Part shown: piece by piece, positions 1 through 10,376 of the stretch
Numbering within the stretch: the first letter of the stretch is position 1
Layout of the letters: the number at the start of each line of letters is the position of its first letter
Source: Oscillospiraceae bacterium
GTDB lineage: Bacteria; Bacillota_A; Clostridia; Oscillospirales; Oscillospiraceae
Length of the DNA stretch: 61,360 bases
Assembly: GCA_017398105.1 (NCBI GenBank)
Contig: JAFQHF010000070.1
Location: forward strand, 1 to 61,360
Reading direction: 5' to 3'
Made by a program: the position numbers and the translations under genes
Notes under the pieces: generated by a model
The model's database searches: none
What the model saw: only the letters and a program-made list of their open reading frames with translations
Told to the model about the DNA's origin: nothing

Positions 1-25
1 CAGACCATAAGGAGGTGCAATCAAC

Positions 26-322
26 ATGGCTAAGATCACCGGTAAGTACGAGGTGCTCTACATCATCGACCCCACCCTGGGCGAGGAGGGCATCGCAGCA
101 CTTGTGGAAAAGTTCAAGGCAATGGTGGAGGCGGAGGGTACTCTGACCAACATCGATGAGTGGGGCAAGCGTCGTCTGGCTTACCTCGTCAACGATATGG
201 CTGAGGGCTACTACGTTCTGATGAACATGGAAACCAAGCCCGAGTTCCCCGCAGAGCTGGAGCGTGTGATGAAGATCACCGAAGGCGTTATGCGCTGCCT
301 GACCACTGCAGTGGAGGAGTAA
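26..322 (+). CDS. rpsF: 30S ribosomal protein S6
   Basis: Small-subunit ribosomal protein that binds 16S rRNA next to S18. The 98 residues open with the typical S6 pattern KYEVLYIIDPTL and contain the GKRRLAYLVND segment, and the length is normal for the family. An AGGAGG ribosome binding site lies 11 bases before the ATG. It is the first gene of the conserved rpsF-ssb-rpsR cluster and ends 4 bases before ssb. Its promoter is outside the window. The call is secure. Confidence 0.97.
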   Translation: MAKITGKYEVLYIIDPTLGEEGIAALVEKFKAMVEAEGTLTNIDEWGKRRLAYLVNDMAEGYYVLMNMETKPEFPAELERVMKITEGVMRCLTTAVEE

Positions 323-326
323 TTTC

Positions 327-860
327 ATGCTCAACCACATCGTTATCATGGGTCGTCTGACCCGTGACCCCGAACTTCGCCGTACCGGCAGCGGCATTGC
401 CGTTGCCAGCTTCAGCGTGGCTGTCGACCGTGACTTCGGCGGCAGAGACGGCGGCGAAAAGGAAACCGATTTCATCGACTGTGTGGCTTGGCGTCAGACC
501 GGCGAGTTTGTCTCCAAGTATTTCACCAAGGGCCGCATGATCGTGGTTTCCGGCCGGCTGCAGATCCGCAGCTGGACTGATAAGGAAGGCAACAAGCGTC
601 GCACTGCTGAGGTCGTGGCAGACAATGTCTACTTCGGCGACAGCAAGCGGGACAACGAAGGCGGAAACGCTTACGGTGGCAACACCTATGGCGGCAATGC
701 CTACGGCGGCAGCAGCTACGGTAATAACAACAATTACGGCGGCAATGCCTACAATGCTCCCGCACCCGCACCCAGCTACGGCGGCTACTCCGCTCCCGCT
801 GGCAATCCCGCATCCGATTTCGCGATGCTGGATGACGATGATGCACAGCTGCCCTTCTGA
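327..860 (+). CDS. ssb: single-stranded DNA-binding protein
   Basis: Binds single-stranded DNA in replication, repair and recombination. The 177-residue protein has an N-terminal OB fold (about residues 1-105, with the [16 protein letters not shown] start and the [14 protein letters not shown] segment). A Gly/Asn/Tyr-rich flexible linker follows (about 112-160, repeated NAYGGN-like units). The acidic tail ends DDDAQLPF, the tip that recruits partner proteins. It lies between the S6 and S18 genes, the usual Firmicutes arrangement. Confidence 0.96.
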   Translation: MLNHIVIMGRLTRDPELRRTGSGIAVASFSVAVDRDFGGRDGGEKETDFIDCVAWRQTGEFVSKYFTKGRMIVVSGRLQIRSWTDKEGNKRRTAEVVADNVYFGDSKRDNEGGNAYGGNTYGGNAYGGSSYGNNNNYGGNAYNAPAPAPSYGGYSAPAGNPASDFAMLDDDDAQLPF

Positions 861-904
861 TCAAATTTGAACTTTTCTACCAGACTTACAAGGAGGGAAA
901 TCTC

Positions 905-1141
905 ATGGCTAACGAACAGCGTATGCGTCCCCGCAAGCGTAAGAAGGTTTGTGCTTTCTGCGTGGACAAGGTGACCAGCATCGATTACAAGGACACCGCT
1001 AAGCTCCGCCGTTACCTGTCCGAGCGCGGCAAGATCCTGCCCCGCCGTACCACCGGTACCTGCGCAGCTCACCAGCGTGACCTGACCACCGCTATCAAGC
1101 GTGCACGTCAGATCGCCCTGCTGCCCTACGTCGCTGACTAA
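905..1141 (+). CDS. rpsR: 30S ribosomal protein S18
   Basis: Small-subunit ribosomal protein, 78 residues. It has the S18 core ([19 protein letters not shown], then [22 protein letters not shown]) after a basic N-terminus carrying CAFC, which may belong to a zinc-binding form of S18. An AAGGAGGG ribosome binding site precedes the ATG. Last gene of the rpsF-ssb-rpsR operon, followed by a clear terminator. Confidence 0.97.
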   Translation: MANEQRMRPRKRKKVCAFCVDKVTSIDYKDTAKLRRYLSERGKILPRRTTGTCAAHQRDLTTAIKRARQIALLPYVAD

Positions 1142-1153
1142 TTGCGAATCCAA

Positions 1154-1187
1154 ACGCCCCGAAACGGTTTGTTTCGGGGCGTTTTTC
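1154..1187 (+). terminator. Rho-independent terminator after rpsR
   Basis: A perfect stem (ACGCCCCGAAAC with GTTTCGGGGCGT) is followed by a T run, 12 bases after the rpsR stop. It closes the ribosomal operon and may also serve the convergent TetR gene. Confidence 0.93.
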
Positions 1188-1195
1188 CTTTGGAA

Positions 1196-1807
1196 TTACA
1201 GATTGGGGATTTTCAGCTTTTCCTGCTGCTCCGGCTGAAGGGGGCTGCTGCGCAGCTGGGCTTTTACAGGGGGCGTGACCAGAATGGTCATCAGCAGTGC
1301 GGCCATTTCGTCGATGCTCATGGCATAGTCCTGCCGGTGCCAGTTATGAACCAGGGAAAACAGACCGCTGATATAGAACAGAAGGAATTCTCTGGGAGAA
1401 TTGGCCAGCTCGCCCATAAAGCTGTGGACGATATCCGGCTCCTCCTGCATTACATGGAGGATCACGCGCTCTGTGAGCAGAGAGTTGATCTGATTCCTTG
1501 CCAGGGCATCCAGAAGGGGCTTCTGGTCTTTCCAGTATGCCAGAAATTTATGCAGACCGCCGGGGCCCACGGAGGATTTCGGGATAAAGCTCTGGGCATC
1601 CAGGATGGCCTGATCCACCAGGGCATAGAGAACATCCGCCTTTTTATCAAACAGACGGTAAAAGACATTTCGGGAAAGTCCGGCTTCCTGACAGAGCTGG
1701 CTGATGGTAATGTCGTCGTAGGGGTATTTCAGCAGCAGCGACAGAAAGCTGCTGCACAGCCGGCGCTGCTGGGCTGTGGCCTTTTCAGATGTGCAAAGGT
1801 GATACAT
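1196..1807 (-). CDS. TetR/AcrR family transcriptional regulator
   Basis: Predicted DNA-binding regulator of 203 residues. The N-terminal helix-turn-helix is visible (DITISQLCQEAGLSRNVFYR followed by LFDKKADVLYALVD), and the rest is an all-helical ligand and dimer domain of normal length. The ATG at 1807 is preferred over an upstream one in the same frame because TetR proteins start shortly before the first helix. No obvious target gene is adjacent: the DegV gene on the same strand lies upstream, behind its own terminator. The ligand is unknown. Confidence 0.85.
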   Translation of the reverse strand: MYHLCTSEKATAQQRRLCSSFLSLLLKYPYDDITISQLCQEAGLSRNVFYRLFDKKADVLYALVDQAILDAQSFIPKSSVGPGGLHKFLAYWKDQKPLLDALARNQINSLLTERVILHVMQEEPDIVHSFMGELANSPREFLLFYISGLFSLVHNWHRQDYAMSIDEMAALLMTILVTPPVKAQLRSSPLQPEQQEKLKIPNL

Positions 1808-2018
1808 GGAGCCTCCTGGTATGCAGAGAAAATGCAAATTGATGTATATAGTCAGGATACGCCGCCTGCTTCATTTTGTCAACAAAAAACAGGCGCCGGA
1901 GACGGATATTTTACGAAAAGAAAACAAAATGGGCGTTTTTGTTTCTTGAAAACGATTATCGCTGAGGCTATAATGATAAATGTACATGAAAAAGCAATAT
2001 ATCTTGATCAGCTTTCCG

Positions 2019-2060
2019 AAAAGAAAATGCACCGTCTGCCATCGGTGCATTTTCTTTTTT
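2019..2060 (-). terminator. terminator after degV-family gene
   Basis: A long near-perfect hairpin (AAAAGAAAATGCACCG with CGGTGCATTTTCTTTTTT) begins directly after the degV-family stop codon. It has A and T runs on both sides and could work in both directions. Confidence 0.9.
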
Positions 2061-2061
2061 G

Positions 2062-2916
2062 TTATCGGTGAGTACCCAGGAAGAAGACCACCAGCACACC
2101 GGGGCCGGTATGGGCGCCGATGACGGGGCCTACATAGCCGGTGACAACGGTTTTCACACCCTGTTCTTTCAGCATGGCTTCCAGATCGGCTGCATCCTCC
2201 GGGCAGTCACCGTGGCCGATGAAGACGGTTTCCCTGTCGGTGGCGGTTTCGGTGAATTTCTTCACCAGGTATTCCATGGCACCCTTTCTGCCGCGAACTT
2301 TCGTGGTGTTGATCAGATGGCCGTCGTTGTCCACATGGATGATGGGCTTGATGTTCAGCATGGTGCCCACGATGGCGGTGGTGGTGCTGATGCGGCCGCC
2401 CCGCTTCAGGTGGCTCAGATCGTCCACGGTGACCCAGTGGCAGATGCTGCGCTTGTTGTTTTCTACCCAGGCTGCCAGTGCATTCAGCTCCATGCCCTCG
2501 TCCCGCTTGCGGCAGGCGTGCCAGAGCAGCAGACCCTGACCCAGGGCGGCGCAGAGGGTGTCGATCACATGGATGGTGCGCTGGGGATATTCCTCCTGCA
2601 GCTCCTTGGCGGCAATGACGGCGGACTGATAGGTGGTGGACAGGCCGGAGGAGAAGGCCAGGATCAGAATGTCCTCGCCCCGCGCCAGAATGGGCTGCAT
2701 CAGCTGTGCCCAGTCATCGGGATTGGCGGCGGAGGTGGTGGCTGTGACACCGCTGCGCAGCTGGTCATAAAAGGCCTTGACGGCAGCGGGTTCGGAAAAA
2801 TTGGTGTGGCTTTCGCCGTTGTATGTAACGGTCAGGCTGGCGTGGCCTACGTTGTTCTCTTCGTACTGCGCTGCGGTGAAATCGCAGCAGGAATCGGTAA
2901 GGATCTGATAGCGCAT
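2062..2916 (-). CDS. DegV family fatty-acid-binding protein
   Basis: DegV proteins bind fatty acids, and many act as FakB partners of a fatty acid kinase. The 284 residues start MRYQILTDSCCDF, matching the family's ILTDSxxD opening, and carry the AFSSGLSTTYQSA and LKRGGRIS segments of the fatty-acid pocket. The ATG at 2916 is preferred to a GTG four codons upstream, which would sit on top of the GGAG ribosome binding site. No fakA is nearby. Confidence 0.9.
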   Translation of the reverse strand: MRYQILTDSCCDFTAAQYEENNVGHASLTVTYNGESHTNFSEPAAVKAFYDQLRSGVTATTSAANPDDWAQLMQPILARGEDILILAFSSGLSTTYQSAVIAAKELQEEYPQRTIHVIDTLCAALGQGLLLWHACRKRDEGMELNALAAWVENNKRSICHWVTVDDLSHLKRGGRISTTTAIVGTMLNIKPIIHVDNDGHLINTTKVRGRKGAMEYLVKKFTETATDRETVFIGHGDCPEDAADLEAMLKEQGVKTVVTGYVGPVIGAHTGPGVLVVFFLGTHR

Positions 2917-3084
2917 TTGATAATTCACTCCGTTATTCTGGACTAACCCGCACAGGGCGTGCTATACTATAAAAAGGGCCTGGGCCGGATAACCCGGTGC
3001 AGGCAGATTTGATACATGCTTATTATATCGCCGGGAAAGCGCGAAGTCACGCCATTTGGGGGAGAAAACCGCCCCGGCAGTCCC

Positions 3085-3116
3085 ACTTTCAGTAGATTTT
3101 TAACTCTACTGAAAGT
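3085..3116. promoter_or_regulatory. perfect inverted repeat upstream of CDF transporter
   Basis: Two exact 12-base arms (ACTTTCAGTAGA and TCTACTGAAAGT) are separated by 8 bases and lie 43 bases before the CDF start codon. This has the shape of an operator or leader hairpin. There is no T run, so it is not an ordinary terminator. Metal-dependent control of the transporter is only an inference. Confidence 0.5.
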
Positions 3117-3158
3117 AGAATTGAGATAAAGTTCTGAAATTCTTGGTTTGGAGGGAAT

Positions 3159-4331
3159 ATGACCAACTTTTTGCTTCGTCTGTTTGTGAAGGATCATGAC
3201 CATCCGGAGCTGCCCCGGGTACGCGGCGCGGTGGGGCGGCTGTCGGGAATTGTGGGGATTATTTGTAATATTGTGCTGTTTTTGGTAAAATTACTGGCAG
3301 GAACCCTGTCAGGCTCCCTGTCCGTCACGGCGGATGCCATGAACAATCTGTCTGATGCCTCCGGCTCCATCGTGACCCTGATCGGCTTCCGGGTAGCGGA
3401 TAAGCCTGCCGATTCCCACCATCCCTACGGCCATGCCCGGGCGGAATATCTGAGCGGTCTGGCGGTGGCGGTGCTGATCCTGGTTATCGGCTTCGAGCTG
3501 GCCAAGGGCTCTGCGGAAAAAATCATTGCCCCTGCGCCGGTGGAATTTTCCGGGCTGATCGCCGGTATTCTGATCCTGTCCATTCTGGTGAAGCTTTGGA
3601 TGGCCTTGTTCAACCGGAAGCTGGGGACGCGGATCGGCTCTGCCGCGCTGCTGGCGGCAGCTGCGGACAGCCGGAATGACTGCATCGCCACCGGCGCGGT
3701 TCTGGCAGCGGGACTGGCGGAAGCGGCCTGGAATATCCGCATTGACGGCATTATGGGCTTCGGTGTGGCGGTGTTTATCCTGAAAAGCGGATGGGACATG
3801 GCCCGGGACACCATTTCACCGCTGCTGGGGGAAAATGCCGATCCGGAGCTGCGGGAGAAGATCGTGGAGCATATCCGCAGCCAGCCGAAGGTGCTGGGCT
3901 ATCATGATCTGATGGTTCATGATTACGGCCCGGGGCAGCGGTATGCCAGCCTCCATGTGGAGATGGATCACCGGGAAGACCCGCTGGAATGCCATGAGAT
4001 CATTGATTCCCTGGAGCGGGAATGTCTGCGCAGTCACAATGTCCATCTGGTGATCCACTATGATCCCATTATTCTGGATGATCCGGAACGCAATCGGCTG
4101 AAAGAGCGCTGTGTCCGGCTGCTTGGGCAGCGGGACGAACGACTGGCGCTGCACGATTTCCGGATGGTTCAGGGCAGAAAGCACATGAATCTGGTGTTCG
4201 ATGTGGCGCTGCCCAATGATCTGCTGGGTCAGAAGACAGCCATCCGCCAGGAAATCGAGGAAACCCTGAACCGGGAAGGGCCACTGGAATACCATGTGAA
4301 GATCACCTTTGACAATGCGGAGTTTGGATAA
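3159..4331 (+). CDS. cation diffusion facilitator (CDF) transporter
   Basis: Inner-membrane divalent-metal/proton antiporter, probably exporting Zn, Mn, Fe or Co. The 390 residues show about six membrane helices in the first 215. The family motifs include SVTADAMNNLSDASGS with the metal-binding Asp pair and DSHHPYGHARAEYLSG. A cytoplasmic domain follows (ENADPELREKIVEHIRS and onward) and appears longer than in minimal CDF proteins. A GGAGG site precedes the ATG. It stands alone behind the inverted repeat at 3085-3116. Metal specificity cannot be read from the sequence. Confidence 0.92.
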   Translation: MTNFLLRLFVKDHDHPELPRVRGAVGRLSGIVGIICNIVLFLVKLLAGTLSGSLSVTADAMNNLSDASGSIVTLIGFRVADKPADSHHPYGHARAEYLSGLAVAVLILVIGFELAKGSAEKIIAPAPVEFSGLIAGILILSILVKLWMALFNRKLGTRIGSAALLAAAADSRNDCIATGAVLAAGLAEAAWNIRIDGIMGFGVAVFILKSGWDMARDTISPLLGENADPELREKIVEHIRSQPKVLGYHDLMVHDYGPGQRYASLHVEMDHREDPLECHEIIDSLERECLRSHNVHLVIHYDPIILDDPERNRLKERCVRLLGQRDERLALHDFRMVQGRKHMNLVFDVALPNDLLGQKTAIRQEIEETLNREGPLEYHVKITFDNAEFG

Positions 4332-4367
4332 AGCGAATCGGAAAAGATCGTTTATTTCTGCGATCCC

Positions 4368-4473
4368 GTAGGGGCGGATTTTTAATCCGCCCTCAGAGGA
4401 ATGACAATTGTACGGTTTCTTTAACCAGAACGGTCACGGCACATTTAGGGCGGATTGAAAATCCGCCCCTACG
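4368..4473. repeat. palindromic repeat with GTAGGGGCGG/CCGCCCCTAC ends
   Basis: About 106 bp bounded by inverted ends GTAGGGGCGGATT...AATCCGCCCCTAC. Each end is itself a small hairpin. It belongs to a family of intergenic GC-rich palindromes seen again at 6631, 7169, 13120, 14400 and 17801. It encodes nothing visible and looks like a MITE-type or REP-type element. Confidence 0.75.
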
Positions 4474-4535
4474 ATTAGATGTTGCGCATGGATGCCTGGT
4501 TCATAAAATATTTACGGAAACTTCCATTTTTCCCC

Positions 4536-4564
4536 TTGCAATTTTTACCGCTATGGGGTATTAT
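4536..4564 (+). promoter_or_regulatory. groESL promoter
   Basis: A -35 box TTGCAA and a -10 box TATTAT with an exact 17-base spacer lie immediately before the CIRCE element, as expected for an HrcA-controlled vegetative promoter. Confidence 0.8.
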
Positions 4565-4567
4565 GTA

Positions 4568-4594
4568 TTAGCACTCAGAGGAAATGAGTGCTAA
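4568..4594. promoter_or_regulatory. CIRCE operator (HrcA binding site)
   Basis: TTAGCACTC - 9 bases - GAGTGCTAA is an exact match to the CIRCE inverted repeat. It lies just downstream of the groES -10 box. In Firmicutes HrcA binds here and represses groESL until heat shock. hrcA itself is not in the window. Confidence 0.97.
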
Positions 4595-4660
4595 AATATG
4601 TAGATAAATGCGGGCGCGCAGCCTGCAGTCTAAATACAGCTATGTATGGAGGAATTACAC

Positions 4661-6585
<1,925 letters not shown>

Positions 6586-6597
6586 TTCAATAGCGTG

Positions 6598-6631
6598 AAC
6601 CCCGCCCGGCCTAACCGGGCGGGGTTATTTT
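6598..6631 (+). terminator. groESL terminator
   Basis: The stem AACCCCGCCCGG / CCGGGCGGGGTT is followed by ATTTT, 12 bases after the groEL stop. Confidence 0.93.
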
Positions 6632-6661
6632 GTAGGGCGGGGGCATGCCCCCGCCGGGCAG
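6631..6661. repeat. half copy of TGTAGGGCGG palindrome family
   Basis: TGTAGGGCGGGGGCATGCCCCCGCCGGGCA forms one end-hairpin of the intergenic repeat family. No matching right end follows, so it is a solo or truncated copy. Confidence 0.6.
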
Positions 6662-6699
6662 CAGCGATCATAGAACGGTAAAAAGGCGGAGGGCAATTT

Positions 6700-6894
6700 C
6701 TAATCCTGGCGAAGCAGGTCTTTCAGACGCTGGGTTTCGGCTTGTCCTTCCGGGGAAGCGGCCCATGCTTTGTAATCAATTTGAGAGGCCCGGTAGGACA
6801 GGGTTTTGCTCTGTATTTCCAGAAGATACGCTTTGATTACCCGGTAGCGCCAGGCGTTGTGCCGGCAGGAAGTGTTGCGCAGCATTTTCGTCAC
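6700..6894 (-). CDS. small hypothetical protein, 64 aa
   Basis: Not recognised. A basic, mostly helical 64-residue protein (RHNAWRYRVIKAYLLEIQSK, then SPEGQAETQRLKDLLRQD) with no signal peptide or membrane helix. Its ATG overlaps the stop of the upstream 82-residue gene by 4 bases, so the two are probably translated together. Alternative function cannot be proposed. Confidence 0.65.
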   Translation of the reverse strand: MTKMLRNTSCRHNAWRYRVIKAYLLEIQSKTLSYRASQIDYKAWAASPEGQAETQRLKDLLRQD

Positions 6895-7139
6895 CCTCCT
6901 GTTTTGCGCCGCTGGCCAATCTGGATTCCGCTTTTGTAGGCGCTGTGCACCTGCCAGTCTTCCCGGTCACGCAGGAGAGTCAGGTATTCTTCCAGTATGG
7001 CCCGGTCGGACTGGGGGAGTCTGCGCAGAATCTCCTGACATTCCGCGTTCAGCTCTGCAAGCCTGTGTTCCAGCAGGGAAGGGTCGGAGAAGCGGGATGG
7101 GCGAAGCCGGAAATCCTCCGGCACAGAAGAATCGAACAT
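6891..7139 (-). CDS. small hypothetical protein, 82 aa (DUF6809-like?)
   Basis: Starts at the ATG at 7139, 8 bases after a GGAGGA site. The 82-residue helical protein has LAELNAECQEILRRLPQSDR followed by AILEEYLTLLRDRED. This resembles the pattern of short DUF6809-type proteins of Clostridia, but I hold that link weakly. The in-frame extension upstream runs through repeats and has no good start, so it is left out. First gene of a two-gene unit. Confidence 0.6.
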   Translation of the reverse strand: MFDSSVPEDFRLRPSRFSDPSLLEHRLAELNAECQEILRRLPQSDRAILEEYLTLLRDREDWQVHSAYKSGIQIGQRRKTGG

Positions 7140-7168
7140 GAGACATTCCTCCATTTCATAATCCAAAA

Positions 7169-7473
7169 TGTAGGGCGGGGGTATGCCCCCCCGCAGGCAG
7201 TGGAAAGAGCAAATTATTACGTAGAAGTTTACCGAAATGCACTGCACCCGAAGCCTCCCTTGTGCAAAGGGAGGTGGCTCGCCGTAAGGCGAGACGGAGG
7301 GATTGTGCGGTAAATGCTGCGTATTTGCATGGGTTTTCGGCGAAATTGCAACCTGTTTCTGCGACAATCCCTCAGTCACGCTGTTCGCGTGACAGCTCCC
7401 TTTACACAAGGGAGCCTTGGGCGCTCCCGCGCCAGATGGTTTATCGGCAGTTTGGAACGTGGCCCGCCCTACA
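7169..7473. repeat. TGTAGGGCGGG...CCCGCCCTACA element with nested second repeat
   Basis: The outer ends TGTAGGGCGGG (7169) and CCCGCCCTACA (to 7473) are inverted and match the family at 13120 and 17801. Inside lies a different repeat family (7252-7421). No gene is seen here. Confidence 0.6.
7252..7421. repeat. second palindromic repeat family (CCTCCCTTGTG / CACAAGGGAG)
   Basis: The left end has AAGCCTCCCTTGTGCAAAGG and GGAGGGATTGT. The right end has ACAATCCCTC and CTTTACACAAGGGAGCC. The two ends are inverted, about 170 bp overall. A shorter relative is at 25228-25329. It is noncoding and MITE-like. Confidence 0.65.
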
Positions 7474-7566
7474 AATAATGTAGATACATTGTATATCCAA
7501 TTTCGACATGGTTGGAAGGAATAACCATAAAATAGACACACAATATATCTACAGAGTGATGTGTGT

Positions 7567-7767
7567 ATGGGCGTCAAAAGTGTATCTATCCGAATTGAAG
7601 AGGAGATGCTGGAAAAGATCGGCTTTGTGGCGGATTATGAGGGCCGCAGTGTCAACAGCCATATTCTGGTGCTGGTACGGGAAAACATCAGGGCTTTTGA
7701 ACAGGCCCACGGCAAAATAGAGGGGCAGATCAGTCCGGATGTGAATGTGAAGCCGTCAAGAAAATAA
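7567..7767 (+). CDS. ribbon-helix-helix-like small DNA-binding protein
   Basis: 66 residues from the ATG at 7567. A short beta strand (KSVSIRI) is followed by two helices (EEEMLEKIGFVADYEG and SVNSHILVLVRENIRAFEQ). This is the Arc/MetJ ribbon-helix-helix layout of phage and antitoxin-type repressors. The ribosome binding site is weak. No toxin partner is next to it, and it stands alone with its own terminator. Targets are unknown. Confidence 0.6.
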   Translation: MGVKSVSIRIEEEMLEKIGFVADYEGRSVNSHILVLVRENIRAFEQAHGKIEGQISPDVNVKPSRK

Positions 7768-7773
7768 TCTTCC

Positions 7774-7804
7774 GCCGCCCGGTGTAAAAACCGGGCGGCA
7801 TTTT
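7774..7804 (+). terminator. terminator after ribbon-helix-helix gene
   Basis: GCCGCCCGG / CCGGGCGGC stem followed by ATTTT. Confidence 0.85.
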
Positions 7805-7959
7805 GCTGCTGCAGGGTAGGTTCCGCTGTCGCATGGTAAAAAAGTTGCGAATTTCCGAAAAGGAACGGGTAAAATCCCGGATAACGCTTTTATTCGGTTA
7901 AAATGTATCGATAAGAAATAATTCCCAACAAAGATTTTGTCAATTGTGAATAAAATATG

Positions 7960-7988
7960 TGGACAAATCGAGAGAAATGCGTTATTAT
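7960..7988 (+). promoter_or_regulatory. promoter of the rnf operon
   Basis: TGGACA and TATTAT boxes with an exact 17-base spacer, 53 bases before the rnfC start. The AT-rich stretch before it (7840-7960) carries no gene. Confidence 0.65.
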
Positions 7989-8041
7989 ATGTAATGGAAT
8001 AATGCGGTTATTTCCGCGAAATTTGAAAGAGGTGAAGTAAT

Positions 8042-9364
8042 ATGGCGTTTTCTTTTTTCGGAGGGGTTCATCCCAAAGAAAATAAGTGGTACGCTTGCGA
8101 CAAGGAGACTCAGGTGTTCCCTGAACCGGACATCCTCGTGATTCCCATGTCCCAGCATATCGGCGCCCCCTGCAAGCCCCTCGTTAAGAAGGGCGACCTG
8201 GTTACTGTCGGTCAGAAGATCGGTGACAACCAGGGTCTGTGTGTTCCCGTGCATGCTTCCGTCTCCGGTAAGGTCAAGGCTGTTGAGGCCAAGCCCCATA
8301 CCAACGGCAGCACTGTCATGAGCGTGGTCATCGAAAATGACCATCTGGGCACCCTGTGTGAGGACATCAAGCCCCGTACCCAGGAAGAAGTCGATGCTCT
8401 GTCCAAGGAGGAACTGATCGCTATCGTCCGCGAGGCCGGTATCGTCGGTATGGGCGGCGCGACCTTCCCCACCCACGTCAAGCTGAATGGCCAGGGCGTG
8501 GACACCGTTATCGTCAATGCCGGCGAATGTGAGCCCTTCATTACTTCTGATGACCGCCTGTGCCGCGAGCAGCCCGCAAAGGTCATCTCCGGTCTGAAGG
8601 TCGTTATGAAGATCTTCGGTCTGACCGAAGGCCACATCGGCATCGAAGACAACAAGCCCGAAGCTGTCAAGGCTCTGAATGCCAACCTGTGCAAGGAAGA
8701 CGGCATCACTGTGGATGTGCTGCCCGCCAAGTACCCCCAGGGTGCTGAAAAGCAGCTGATCTACGCTGTTACCGGCCGGGAAGTTCCCTCCGGCGGCCTG
8801 CCCGCTGCTGTGGGCTGCGCTGTGTTCAACGCTGCCACTGTCAAGGCTATCCATGATGCCGTTTACGAAGGCATGCCCCTGATCAAGCGTATCGTCACCG
8901 TTTCCGGCGACGTTCTGATGGAGCCCAAGAACCTGCTGGTTCCCATCGGCACCTCCTTCGACGCTCTGATCGAAGCCTGCGGCTACAAGGAGAACCCCTA
9001 CAAGGTCCTGTCCGGCGGCCCCATGATGGGTGCTGCGCAGTACGATCTGAGCGTTCCCACCATCAAGGGTGTCAACGCCGTCACCGTTCTGGGTGCTTCC
9101 AACAAGTATGACGTCGAGGATTCCCGCTGCCTGCGCTGCGGCAAGTGCATCGATGCCTGCCCCATGAAGCTGATGCCCGTTCTGATGTATAAGGCCATTC
9201 AGTCCAACGACATTCAGGAGCTGAAGGACAACAACATCATGGACTGCATTGAGTGCGGCTCCTGTGCTTACACCTGCCCCGCCAGCGTTCCCCTGGTTCT
9301 GGGCTTCCGTGTTGCCAAGCAGCTGATCCGCAACGACGCTGCCAAGCAGGCAGCCAAGAAATAA
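8042..9364 (+). CDS. rnfC: Rnf complex subunit RnfC
   Basis: Peripheral iron-sulfur and NADH-binding subunit of the ferredoxin:NAD+ oxidoreductase that pumps Na+ or H+. The 440 residues include the SLBB/flavin-like region (GIVGMGGATFPTHVKL, INAGECEPF-type segment). Two ferredoxin-type [4Fe-4S] motifs (CLRCGKCIDACP, CIECGSCAYTCP) lie near the C-terminus. A GAAAGAGGTGAAG site precedes the ATG. First gene of the rnfCDGEAB operon. Strong codon bias suggests high expression. Confidence 0.96.
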   Translation: MAFSFFGGVHPKENKWYACDKETQVFPEPDILVIPMSQHIGAPCKPLVKKGDLVTVGQKIGDNQGLCVPVHASVSGKVKAVEAKPHTNGSTVMSVVIENDHLGTLCEDIKPRTQEEVDALSKEELIAIVREAGIVGMGGATFPTHVKLNGQGVDTVIVNAGECEPFITSDDRLCREQPAKVISGLKVVMKIFGLTEGHIGIEDNKPEAVKALNANLCKEDGITVDVLPAKYPQGAEKQLIYAVTGREVPSGGLPAAVGCAVFNAATVKAIHDAVYEGMPLIKRIVTVSGDVLMEPKNLLVPIGTSFDALIEACGYKENPYKVLSGGPMMGAAQYDLSVPTIKGVNAVTVLGASNKYDVEDSRCLRCGKCIDACPMKLMPVLMYKAIQSNDIQELKDNNIMDCIECGSCAYTCPASVPLVLGFRVAKQLIRNDAAKQAAKK

Positions 9365-9379
9365 GGAGGTGGAGATCAA

Positions 9380-10375
9380 ATGGCACAGATGAAATACTTT
9401 TATGAGCTGACGATTTCCAGCTCTCCCCACGTACATTCCTCTACTACCACCCAGACCATCATGCGTGATGTTCTGATCGCACTGGCTCCCGCCATGCTGG
9501 GCGCTGTGTACTTCTTCGGTTTCCGCGCTCTGACCGTTACCGCTGTTTCCGTTGCAGCATGTGTCTTCTTCGAGTGGCTGTACTGCAAGATGACCGGCGC
9601 AAACTGCAAGATCTACGACCTGTCCGCATGCGTTACCGGCGTTCTGCTGGCTTTCGTCTGCCCCGTCACCATTCCCTACTGGACCATCGTGCTGGGCGCA
9701 GCTTTCGCCATCATGCTGGTCAAGATGCTCTTCGGCGGCCTGGGCCGCAACATCGTCAACCCCGCTCTGGCAGGCCGTGCATTCATGTTCAGCTGGCCCG
9801 TCCTGATGAGCACCTGGGTGAAGGTTGGCTTCGGCAATGCTGCCGGCATCTTCTCCACTGCTGACGCTGTTACCGCTGCTACCCCCCTGGCCAACATGCA
9901 CCAGGGCATGATGCCTGAGGATTCCATCATGGACATCTTCCTGGGCAATGTTGGCGGCTGCCTGGGCGAGACCTCCGCTCTGCTGCTGCTGATCGGCTTT
10001 GTTTACCTGCTGTACCGCAAGGTCATCACTGCCCGTATCCCCCTGGCTTACATCGGCACTGTTGCCGTCCTGTCCTTCCTGTTCCCCATGGGCAATGACC
10101 GCATTGCATGGATGGCAGCTCAGGTCTTCGGCGGCGGCCTGATGCTGGGCGCCATCTTCATGGCTACCGACTATGTCACCTCCCCCGTTACCAAGCTGGG
10201 CCAGATCGTTTACGGCATCGGTTGCGGCGCCCTGACGATCCTGATCCGTTACTTCGGCGGCTACAACGAAGGCGTTTCCTATGCAATCCTGTGCATGAAC
10301 TGCTGCGTTGTTCTGCTGGACAGAATCGGCCGTCCTGTGAAGTTCGGCGCACCCAAGAAGGAGGCGGCGAAGTAA
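9380..10375 (+). CDS. rnfD: Rnf complex subunit RnfD
   Basis: Integral membrane subunit of the Rnf pump, 331 residues with about nine hydrophobic helices. The conserved site for covalent FMN attachment is visible as AVTAATPLANM. Preceded by AAGGAGGTGGAG and followed after one base by rnfG. Confidence 0.96.
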   Translation: MAQMKYFYELTISSSPHVHSSTTTQTIMRDVLIALAPAMLGAVYFFGFRALTVTAVSVAACVFFEWLYCKMTGANCKIYDLSACVTGVLLAFVCPVTIPYWTIVLGAAFAIMLVKMLFGGLGRNIVNPALAGRAFMFSWPVLMSTWVKVGFGNAAGIFSTADAVTAATPLANMHQGMMPEDSIMDIFLGNVGGCLGETSALLLLIGFVYLLYRKVITARIPLAYIGTVAVLSFLFPMGNDRIAWMAAQVFGGGLMLGAIFMATDYVTSPVTKLGQIVYGIGCGALTILIRYFGGYNEGVSYAILCMNCCVVLLDRIGRPVKFGAPKKEAAK

Positions 10376-10376
10376 T

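Noticed and set aside
1142..2071. A 309-codon plus-strand frame across the TetR gene
   Set aside because: It begins at the rpsR stop, crosses a terminator and is antisense to a clear TetR protein.
3040..3158. A NiCo or Mn riboswitch before the CDF transporter
   Set aside because: The leader contains hairpins but none of the conserved core bases of those riboswitches that I can recognise. Only the inverted repeat is reported.
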